From the NCBI GenBank assembly GCA_963680875.1, contig OY804579.1:33713804-33777803 (forward strand): a stretch of DNA of 64,000 nucleotides, read 5' to 3'. The notes below the pieces were generated by a model. The model was given only the letters and a program-made list of their open reading frames with translations, made no database searches and was not told the origin of the DNA. Both the position numbers and the translations under genes were made by a program. The DNA comes from Bathymodiolus brooksi. Taxonomy: Eukaryota; Mollusca; Bivalvia; Mytilida; Modiolidae. Numbering within the stretch: position 1 is the first letter of the stretch; each line of letters opens with the position of its first letter. Positions 46,301 through 58,300 of this stretch are shown one piece after another.

Positions 46301-49300
46301 CATAATCGGTATATATCGGCTGAAAGAAAAATTTCACAGAAAAACCCAGAATATATGTTAAACTACTCCTTGCCATGTAGCTGCAGTTAAAATTTGAGCT
46401 CATTTTGACTTATACTAAAGCAGCAATGGACAATTGAAGAAATTTCTATTTTTAGTAACAGCAGCCATCTTGAATGGAGGGCGGGGCTGTCGGACACAAT
46501 TTTGAAAGGGACCCACCCAGGGACCATCCCTGCCAGGTTTGGTTTAATTTGGTTCAGCGGTTTCAGAGGAAAAGATTTAAATGTGATCTTTTATCAAAAT
46601 ATGCCTAATTTGCATAATCGGTATAAATCGGCTGAAAGAAAAATTTCACAGAAAAACCCAGAATATATGTTAAACTACTCCTTGCCATGTAGCTGCAGTT
46701 AAAATTTGAGCTCATTTTGACTTATACTAAAGCAGCAATGGACAATTGAAGAAATTTCTATTTTTAGTAACAGCAGCCATTTTGAATGGAGGGCGGGGCT
46801 GTCGGACACAATATTGAAAGGGGATCACCCAAGGACCATCCCAGCCAAATTTGCTTTAATTTGGTTCAGCGGTTTCAGAGGAGAAGATTTAAATGTGATC
46901 TTTTATCAAAATATGCCTAATTTGCATAATCGGTATATATCGGCTGAAAGAAAAATTTCACAGAAAAACCCAGAATATATGTTAAACTACTCCTTGCCAT
47001 GTAGCTGCAGTTCAAATTTGAGCTCATTTTGACTTATACTAAAGCAGCAATGGACAATTGAAGAAATTTCTATTTTTAGTAACAGCAGCCATCTTGAATG
47101 GAGGGCGGGGCTGTCGGACACAATTTTGAAAGGGACCCACCCAGGGACCATCCCTGCCAGGTTTGGTTTAATTTGGTTCAGCGGTTTCAGAGGAAAAGAT
47201 TTAAATGTGATCTTTTATCAAAATATGCCTAATTTGCATAATCGGTATAAATCGGCTGAAAGAAAAATTTCACAGAAAAACCCAGAATATATGTTAAACT
47301 ACTCCTTGCCATGTAGCTGCAGTTAAAATTTGAGCTCATTTTGACTTATACTAAAGCAGCAATGAACAATCAAAATTTCATCCCCCCTTTTTTCTATTTT
47401 TAGCTTGGCGGCCATCTTGGTTGGAAGTCGGGATCACTGGACACAATTTTGGAAGGGGGCCATCCAAGGACCATTCCACCAAAGTTTGGTTCAAATTGGC
47501 CCAGTGGCTTCAGAGGAGTTGATTAAAATGTGAAAAGTTAACGGACGGACGACGACGGACGACAGACGACGGACGCTCAGTGGTTCAGGTGAGCTAAAAA
47601 AAACATTTTTTTACTATCGGCAAAACCGGAAATAGTCGTTCCCGATTCCGGAATCCGATTCCGGTATTTCATTTTCGAAATTTCCGGTAAGCCGTCGTTT
47701 GTTGAAGCTGTTTTATGACGAGAATACGCAGTTTTTCTACCTTCTTTGCTCTCAATTTCGACAAAAAGCTAGCGGTTGAATAAATAAAACATTGCTGCTG
47801 ATTAAACAACATATAACATTTATGAATATAAGTAGATACGCGAATATTGACAAGTTTGTCAATATCCGATATATATTTTTACTAGCCCGTCGGGCATACA
47901 GCTGATTATTTCAGCTAGCCCAAATGTGGAAATTACTAGCCCCGGGTGTCGGGCTAGGGGATTTGTTAACCCCTGTAAATGTTACAAATTTCAATACGAC
48001 ATCTTTAATTTCAATACAAATGTGCATCAACAAATTTATATAGAATTATCAAGAATGATATGGATGTAAAATGAAAAAGAGAGATTATTCAATTTTACAT
48101 TTCAGACACAAATTAAAGGACGGAACATAATTGTATTACTGCTCTATTGCTGTTCTACATTTCACAGTCACAGTAGGGTCTGCAATAATGAGCATAACTC
48201 ATATCATCAAATGTGTGTGAAACGACTTCTAGCTGTAGTTGAGTGGTACCTTGTGTCAATAAATGTTATTAACTGTTGAAGTTCATATATAGAATATGTA
48301 TGTCATAATACAAGTCATAACATATATCATGCAGCAGGTTTCAGTAATGTGCAAAAGCTAAATAGAACTGATTCCTGGTCTTACAGTGCATTTGGTTTGC
48401 TGATTTTATCATATGCAAATATATATAGAGTATGCTTGACTTAGAAATTATTCTGTTGTTCCATAAATAATTTCTAAAAATTACAAAATACTACAGTTAT
48501 ACTATTATTTCATTACTGTAATAATATATCTTAAATAAAATAAGGGGGCTGTTGTGGCCATGATCGCATGGTAGTTGGATTTACAACTACCTATGCAATC
48601 GGTGCCTATCACCACTGAGTTTGCATCCTGCTCAGAGCGAGGTGTACAACATTATGTGATAAAGTTCAGTGGCTTGCGGCAGGTCAGTGGTTTTCTCCGG
48701 GTACTCTGGTTTCCTCCACCAATAAAACTGATCGACATGATATAATTGAAATATTGTTGAAAGTGGCATTAAACACCATAAAACTAACCAACTAAACAAA
48801 ACAATCAATTAATTCTGTGTTATTCATGTGATTTAATGTGAAATCAATATCAGTAGAAATTGATTCCATCCAGAATTAAAACAATTGTACTTTGTTTAGT
48901 TTTAACAGACTTATCTTTTATCAATAAAGATATTGCTTCAGTATGATGGAAGGTGAATAGGGAAGTATTTGGTGAAAAAATTAAGCATTTTCTATAAAAT
49001 TGTAAATAATAAAATGCATAAACCATATTGTAAATATTTTTTTTCTTTTTGAAATACAGAATATACTGTTAATTGTTCTAAATACCCTTTTTGTAAAGAA
49101 AATGCTCAATTATCATGCTGCAAAAGGGTGAATTAAATTGGATCATGTTATACCTTTACGGGACAAAGTGGCCGATTGAAATGAATTAGAACCTGAAACA
49201 TTCATAAAGGCATAGTATCTTTGAAAGCTGTATGTCAACAATAACTACGTCAAATTCAGTCCTGCACAAAATAATTAAATCTGAACAGGGGTTGAAAATT

Positions 49301-52300
49301 CCTCAAGTCCGACGCCCGGGACTAGAAAATTGAAACTTCGGGCTTGCGGTTTTTCCATTTAAAAATCCCGTCGGGCATGCCTTTAATAAAATAAAAACTC
49401 CACTTTTTTCTAAATGTCTTGTTTTCAATTCAAATCACATGCAAGTTTTTGTCAATCGTCTCCTTTCACTGTAAATAAGAACTAAAAAGCTATTTTAAGA
49501 ACGGTAATACACATCCTGAACGGATCGATATTCCTCATGAATATTAATGAGTTCCGAATCACCTATGCGCTTCCCACATACCTATGTAAAGTCAAGCGTT
49601 GGAATAACATTGATCAATCGTATGTTTATGTTGACAACTTTTGAGTAAAATGTCGTTGCTTAATTTTAATTTTAGTCAAAAAAGCGGAAAAACGGAAAGC
49701 GAACGACGAGCCAACTGATCCTGAAACTACCAGAAATAAAGATCTTAAGTATGATAGGGAGAAGCGAACGAGAATATTTCAAAACTCATGGATAGATAAA
49801 TTTCCTTGGGTCGTCTTTGACGAGAATGCTCAGGAAATGTACTGCAAGTACTGTAGAACATTTCCACACTTGTCAGATAGGAAAGATGCCCTTACTCGGG
49901 GAACTAAAAATTTACGCAATGATGGACTTAAGTTACACGATAAACACCAGGAGCACTTGTTATGTGTCAAGCATTGGTTTAAGGAACTTGATCCCCAGGC
50001 AGCTGCCGGCCATTCACAGGCCTTTGCTGACACCCCAATAGGCCAGTCATTATTGAAATTAGATGAAAGTCAGAGAAAACGTCTTGAAAGTTTGTTTAAT
50101 ACTAAGATAAGATAAGAAAAGTTTTATTTATAGCCTGCATATTTAAATAACAACACAACACAACACAAAAAACACAAGCCCTAGTGGGCTTTTGACCGAC
50201 ATACTGCCTACGGTGTTGTCAAAGCTGGAAAACCATTTTCAGATTATGAATTGATATGTGAAATACAAGTTAAAAATGGACTTGACCTGGGTGAAAACTA
50301 TTGAAATATTAATGGTTGTAAAACTTTTGCTGCATCAATTGCACAAACTTTAGTTGACAAGCATGTCAAATTTCAAATTTTATCCTACAAATTGGGACTT
50401 GGCAAATCACTGACCGGACTTGGGTTAAGAAAGTTTAAAAAGCCCTGGGCTTGGGCCTGCCCAACAAAATTTTCAACCCCTGTCTGAAGAAAATGAATTG
50501 ATGTAGTTCATACAGAGATTATCAATGGCATAATTTTGATTCTAAAATAAATATGTTCTTTTGCGTAAAATAAATATGTTCTTTTGTGTAAGATGAATAT
50601 GTTCTTTTGCATCAAATAAATATGTTCTTTTGTGCAAAATAAATTGTTCTTTTGTGCAAAATAAATATGTTCTTTTGTGTAAGATAAATGTGTTTTTTTT
50701 GTGTAAACAAAACTAAATTAACATATATACAAATGCTTAATGGTATTTGGTAACACGTTTTGTGTTCTCTTTTCAGTGACATTGACATAAAATAACTTTT
50801 TTTAAATAACAAAATTTCAAAACAATGAAGAATTAAGATTTCAAAAAAGCAGTTTTATGACAATGATAAATTTGGAACAACTTTATCAATACACCTACTG
50901 ACTGTCAATCTTCTTTACACTGGTACCAGTGATACAAGAGAAGTAAGAATTACCTGTATTCTATAAGAATTACCTGTATTCTATAAGAGTTACATGTATT
51001 CTATAAGAGTTACCTGTATTCTATATGAGTTACCTGTATTCTATATGAGCTACCTGTATTCTATAAGAGTTACATGTATTCTATAAGAGTTATCTGTATT
51101 CTATAATTGTTACCTGTATTCTATAAGAGTTACCTGTATTCTATAAGAGTTATCTGTATTCTATAATTGTTACCTGTATTCTATCCAATAGACTTACCAT
51201 GCATAAGTAGCATTGCCCCTGCTGTCTCTGCATAGTCCAGTAATGGCTCCAGAAATATAATTGTCTGAAATGGTCCATAAATATAGAACAATATAGTAAA
51301 ACATCAATACCTCTAACTCAGCAGATATACTTAGTCTAGAAAATTGGTGTGTAAAATAAGAGATCATTAAACACGGTCCTTATTATCTATAAGTAGTCAT
51401 TCTTGAAATCTTTGAAACAGAGGCTCTATTACCTTCATTGAGAACAGAATATCACCTCTGATCCACACAAAAGGAGAAGTTCCCTAACAACAGATCTTGA
51501 TGTAAGGTTTTAAAGAAAATAGATCATGGAGTTGAGCATATCAGATTTATAAATAACAAGATAATGGAGAAAATTTCAGAAAAACTAAAATCTGACAAAA
51601 ATTCTAAATTGACCAACTACAAATTCTAAGCCTTGTAAGACAGGGAAAAAAGGAAGTAGAACCTCGTTTAAATAAAATGGCAGAGATTACTCAAAATGTC
51701 GAATGATGTATGGCAGAAGTGACATTCTCATGAAGGAATAATGTGGCTTCTGTTGCAAAGATTGTATTTCTTGGTAATACATAGTAAAATTAGGCTCTTT
51801 TTATATTAGCTAAATGATGAATTAATGCCACACATATATTTAATAAACTGTAATTCAAAATGTTGGATCAATAACTGAATGCATATGGGATATAAACATG
51901 ACAACCAGCATGACAAAGTATATGCAGTTGAATCTGCTATCATGAAGTTCACGGGACCAAAATTCGACTTAAGACAAGTAAGGGATATATATAAGTAAGA
52001 TACGCAACTCTGTCGGGTAAATTTGACAAAAGTGGATGCATCTATTGTTGTCGGTCATTTACAATATATTGATAATCATTTATGCGTATGAACTGAAAAG
52101 TTACTTCCAGAAATCCAAAATTTCGATGAAGAGGAGTCAATTCAGTTGAAAAGCTCTAAGTTTAAAATGGGACTTCAGAAAAATTTCAACTTATCCGAAA
52201 TTTCGAGTAAACTGAGTTTGATATAACTAGATTCAACTGTATCTCAATCATGGGTTGGGTTCTCAGTAACTGGCTTAACCCTGCCACATTTTTGTGCCTG

Positions 52301-55300
52301 TCCCAAACCAGGATCTGGATTTCGATGTCATATGTCTTTTTTTTGTGTTCAATGGTATGAGGTGAGGGGGTGGTTGTTCATTTTGTTGGTATTAGTGGAA
52401 CTGTTGACCATCATTGTATAAACTTTCTTTTCATAATGATCTCATTCACAGGTATTAAACATGTCTTCTAATATCGAAGGATGTCATTGAAATATATTCT
52501 CCTTTAATGTGAGCATAAAACTGTTAACATTCAATATGGAAAATCTGTGTGTACTTGATCTTGATACACTTACCCTGTTTGTCAACTCATGTACTGTACC
52601 ATCTTTAGGCATGGAAGCTCTATCTGGATCATTCTAAAAGGTCAAAAGGTCAAATGTGATACAATAATGATGAAGTAATACTATGGAAACAAGTTATCCA
52701 TTTATATTATAAGAAAGTTAATTGTTGTTTAACACCACAGGAGACAAAGTTACATTAGATGAGATGATGTCTTTGTACTAGATCAACACGGTTAGTGGGA
52801 TATTTTGTGGAGTGTTAGCTCCGTGAAACAACAGTCGGCAGGTAGACAGGTCACTCCACTCATAAACATTATCCTAATTCCATCCTAATCCTTACTACTG
52901 CGAAGAAGCCAATACCAATATCATAATCTTTGATCCATGATCTCTAGCGCTAGCAAACTAGCTATTACTCCACCCATGCGGTTTTATCATGTGATAAATG
53001 ACTTATGGTAGGTCAGTGGTTTTCTCCTGGTACTCTGGTTTCCTCCACCAATAAAACTGACTGCCACAATATAACCGAAATATTGTTGAATGTGGCATTA
53101 AACACCATAACCCTAACCTGTCTAGAGATGTTTTACTGAAGTGTAAATCTGATATCATTTTGGAATATCATACCTTGATACTTTCAATAAAATCTTCTAA
53201 AGCTTTTGCACCCTGTCAAATACAAATACATTTTGTATATATATATATATTTAGAAATAAAAACATAGATATCAAATTAAGTGCTCATGATGCATTTCTG
53301 GAATAACCTTTATCAGATACGTTCAAAGTCAAAAGATTGACAAGACAAATAATTTTAAAGTTTTTGTTACATGGAATTCCAAAGGACCTAAACAGGATAG
53401 CCAAAATCTGCTAAAGTACCATAACCTATGTATGAGGGTAGAGAACCTTACTTTTAAATCTGCTAAAGTACCATAACCTATGTATGAGGGTAGAGAACCT
53501 TACTTTTAAATCTGCTAAAGTACCATAACCTATGTATGAGGGTAGAGAACCTTACTTTTAATCATAATTACATTATTTAGAAACTATAAATTTCAATAAT
53601 AAATACAACATGTCAGAGCCGAATCATTGACTACTGGAGGATGATACATTATAAACTACCGTATAACCGATAATTTCTGTGGTGTGAAATTTCTGTGGTT
53701 TTGGTCTAAAAAGAAGACATTTAATTTTTGCAGATTTTTTTTTCTGCGGATTGAAAATCTCGGCATCGAAAAAAAATTGTTTGTATTACAGGAAGCAACA
53801 ACTGAAGTGATGTTACGATAAACAACTGGTGCTCATTACAGTGATCCTTAGAAGTAAAAACATATTTAGTTCTTTGGAAAGTTTTCAAAGGTTACAGCTT
53901 CTGAATACGCATTTGGTTAACTTCAAATTTGTCTTAAGAAACTTTTTTTTCACTATTTTGTTGACAGGAAATACGAAGTCAACAGTTGCATCGATATCGG
54001 TATAATCTTTTATATATTTCGGATATATATTTTTTAGTGTCGAATTTTCATACTTTATCATATAACAATTGTTTAAAAATATTTATCATTAAAAGCAATT
54101 ATATTCAATTCTTTTAGTATAATGTAGACATAAAAACTCGGATTAACCGGAATTCTACTACCAGTACATTTCTATTTGTTTGGTTTTTAGATGAATCCTG
54201 AGATCACGCAGTTTGATATTATTCAATCGAAGCTATTACAACAATTAAATAAAACAAAAAAACAAACTAATGTTAATTTATGAAATAACAATTTTAAATA
54301 TTGCTTTAATAAACTTTATTATGATTGTAAACATTTAATCATGGGTTCAATTATTGTCGGTGTCAACTTGGTACAATCATATTTCTTTATCTGGATTAAT
54401 TGTAATTAACAGGTAAAAATCATCATGCCACAGCTAAATAACCTTTAATTGTGTAAACATTTATATATTACCAGTTTTTTTTATCTGCATACAGTAATTA
54501 GGCCTAATTAAATATTTGACACTTACGGCAGAATTGGAGTTAGAGTTTGTAAAGGTATTTTGTACGGGACATTAAACATTTATTTTACATAATATTCTGC
54601 GATCTTAATTTCTGCTGTCCGGAGTTGACCGCAGAATACAGCAGAAATTACCGGTTATACGGTAATACATTCAGTCAATCCATGTTTTTTCATTGTATTG
54701 GAATTAAAAATTACAGTACTAGCCAGGGTAGACAAGACGTTTTCATTTACAACTTACAGAACTGCCCAGTGTAGAAAGCATGGATGCCAATTTAGATCTT
54801 GTTGGAGTTGAGCATCCCTACAACATACAAACATTAATTTCTAGATTAAAGATCTGAACAAAAACAGATAATACATATAAATTTAGTGCTTGATAGTATT
54901 GCATAATATTCCCATTTATTACTGATACTGTCCTACACCATTTGTATTGCCATACCTAATTCATATTGCCATACCTAATTCATATTGCCATACCTCATTC
55001 ATATTGCCATACCTTATTCATATTGCCATACGGGGGGCATACCTAATTCATATTGCCATACCTAATTCATATTGCCATACCTAATTCTTATTGCCATAGC
55101 TTATTTATATTCTCATAGCTTATCTGTATTGCCATAGCTAATTTGTATTTCTACAGTATATTTGTATTGCCATAGCTAATTTTGCATTGTTACCGCTTAT
55201 TTGTATTGCCATAGCTTATATATATTCTCATAGCTAATTTGTATTGCCATAGCTTATTTGTATTGCTATAGTTTATTTATATTGCTATAGCTTATTTGTA

Positions 55301-58300
55301 TTGATACTGCTTATCTGTATTGCCATAGCAAAGGACAAAGGCCACGAATGGTCGATATCGGACCTGTAAAATGACATTTTTTTCAAAATGAACGCAGAAA
55401 CGTGCTTTACTCCCAAAAGTTTCCTTCTGGTATTGAAGTTTATCGAGTATGATCAAATTATATAGTTTGACGAAGTATTCCGGAATTCTAACACCCGGAA
55501 AGCCGAAAACGGACCGCTTTTGTCAAAATTTCTATCTATTTCGTAAAAATTTGATATGGCCGCATGCGTTGATCAAAATAAAAAAGTGCTAAAAATAAAG
55601 TTATTTTAATATTAAATTGTTGTCACTCAAATTTATTTTGATCGACGAATGCGGAATTTAGAAAATTGTAGTTACATATTATATGGATTTGAGCCAACGT
55701 TTTCCGCGGTCCAACGATTAAAATAAAATTCGTAACTAAAATTAAATAAACATGTTGGAGATTTCCTTTAGCATAATTAAGCTTCTATATAATGTGAAGT
55801 ATGACACATTTTTTTATTGTAAACCTAGTACATGTATATATAAAATAGTATGACTCTGTAATCCGATTGCGGCTCCCAAATGACGAAATTATCAAACCAG
55901 GACCATCGTCAGAATACATATTCAAACAATGTACACTACATGTCTGCTCTGATCTCTTAATGTGGACAGTTTTTTTTATTTCATTCTCGTATTTTTTTTT
56001 CTTAAAAAAGAAGGGGAAGAGTCGCATGCACGCATGTCTGGGATGCATGTACGCATGTTTCACATTTATCTGCAGCTAGCATATGCAAGTTGACTTCCAA
56101 TGCATGGAGATGGTTTCATCGTCAACTAATGTTTGAAAAAAAGTCTGCTTCTCGAGTGAATTTTCTTTAGTAAAATGTTTGTGTGCTTGTGTTATACCAT
56201 GAATACCGAACTTGAAAACTGACTGATGGCAGATAATTCTTAGTTGAAGTAAGTATCATTAAGGATCTCCATTTTGTGTTTTTTGTCTACGTACTTTTTT
56301 TTCCGTAAAAACATTAAAATTATATCATGAATATTATCCCATTTTTCGTCACTCGGTGAACAGGGACCGGGTATATTAATATGTTTTCTTGCTTGCAATA
56401 TCAACGATCGAGCCATGGCAAACTCATGAAAACTACTGACTAAAAGTATGAAGGATTTAGCTCAAACATATACAGGGGGTTCATATACATGTACACATGA
56501 CATATTGTTTAAAATGAAGATGCTATCATATCTAGAAGTTGCATACGTATTTAATAATATTAACGTATTCATTTATCAGTATTTGTAATGGCCGAAGAGG
56601 TCATCTGCAACTTGGAATATATTGAAGTGAAAAAAAAATGTATGAATAAATTGTATATATAGCATGACCTCGTAATAAGGGATTGCGTGTGCATAGCCGA
56701 CAATTTCTCAGTCCCTTTTCAATAAATCGAGAAAACAAAAAAATTAATTTTGATTCAGACACAGCTTTATCGTCATCAGAATATGTTAATCTGACTGGAA
56801 TAAGTAAGGAGAACTTTGATGAACTGCACACCTACATCAAAGAGCATATTCGCAATACACCTGCAAGATCTACCAAAACTTATTTGGGAATTTTTCTCTT
56901 TAAAATGAAAGCAGGTATATCGAACAAGGTAATATCTACAATTTTCAACATTTCAAGATCTAGTTTGACCAGAGCGATTTCTTCTGTGAGACAAGCCCTC
57001 ATGCAGACATTTGTATCACAAAACCTTGGTCTAAGGCATATAACTCGCGAAGATGCAATAAAAAATCACACCAGGCCTTTAGCTCATACATTGTTCAGTG
57101 ATATTACAGAATCACAAGCAATTGTAGTGCTCGATGGCACATACATATATATCCAAAAAAGTGGCAATTTTCACTTTCAAAGACGAACATATAGTTTACA
57201 TAAAGGTCGACCTCTTGTAAAGCCAATGGTGGTTGTAACAACAACAGGGTATTTCGTGACAGTTGTTGGGCCATACCTGTCTGATGCTAAAAATAATGAT
57301 GAGTCCATACTAAAGCATATGATCAATACCAACGTGGAAGATATTAAATCATGGGTGAGGGAAGATGACATCTTTGTCGTCGATAGAGGTTTCAAGGATG
57401 CTTTGGAGCTATTGAAAGATTTGGGGATAAAGGCTGAAATGCTGTGCTTCCTACCGAAAGGTCAACAACAGATGTCCACGGATGATGCAAATTCCAGCAG
57501 ATTGGTAACAAAGGTGATTTAATTTAATAAGCTTTCTGTAATCTACTTAGGATTAAAATTTTCAAGTGCCTGATATAAACAGTAATGAGTGTAATGTGGA
57601 CATTTGTATTTTAGACTTATTGATAAATTTTTTGCATGCACACATATAAAAAATTCGGTTTTTTATCCAACACTCATAGGTTTGTACGTTTGTTTATATT
57701 TAGTCCTCTCTTATTGCGGATATTTGTTTATATACACTGTTCAGTTTTTTTCGCACGCAGCGTACAAAAATTATTTTAGTTTTTATGTGCCAGGATAGAT
57801 TTTTTTGTCTTCAATTTTTAACATTATTTTATATGGTAAAAAACCTCTCGCAGATTATTTTTTTCTCAGCATCAAAATATATATTTAGGGAAAAACATGC
57901 CCCCCCCCCCATTCAGGTTAAATGGTTGGTCCCTGGTTTGTATTTGTCCATTGATGTCCTTTACTTTCATATAAGAAAACATGTTTTGCTATTTTGCTAA
58001 ACGGTATATGGCAAACTGTTGAAACAAGTACAGAGACAAAATGTATAACACGAATAGATATCCTGTGTAATGTGAAAGCATTGTGACACCCGAACACATT
58101 TAATTTATGTATGTAATGTTATGTATTGTAATCTAATAACTTTATTGTAATCATTGTGCTTGATGCTTTGCTCTGTATGGGCCCATACTTTGGAATAAAA
58201 ACTTATAATGTGCAGACCAACTGCAATACTAATCAGTAAGTGTCAAATTATTAATTGTTTCTTCTTTCAGGTACGCTGGGTCGTAGAGTCGGCCAATGCC

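Larger units (their letters stand above)
44889..47975. mobile_element. hAT-type non-autonomous element, 5 bp duplication, carrying a nested HINE
   Basis: Ends CAGGGGTTAAAAAATC and GGATTTGTTAACCCCTG; TAAAT flanks both sides (44884-44888, 47976-47980). Subterminal CTAGCCC/GGGCTAG words are repeated at both ends, a hAT habit. A 2.4 kb HINE fills most of the interior. No transposase remains. Confidence 0.82.
49286..50482 (+). mobile_element. hAT-type element with a decayed ZNF862-like gene
   Basis: Ends CAGGGGTTGAAAATT and AATTTTCAACCCCTG; TCTGAA flanks both sides (49280-49285, 50483-50488). CCCGTCGGGCATGCC and CCCTGGGCTTGGGCC subterminal words echo those of the 44889-47975 element, so the two probably belong to one family. 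Confidence 0.82.

Noticed and set aside
45491..47326. Series of 66-91 codon plus frames 312 bp apart
   Set aside because: Products of the 312 bp unit in HINE copy D.
1..47596. Tandem arrays as possible CRISPR loci
   Set aside because: Units are contiguous without unique spacers and the DNA is eukaryotic.
55867..56079. 70-codon plus frame with Cys-rich end
   Set aside because: No motif; contains a T-rich tract translating to FFF/KKK, likely chance within the transposon.
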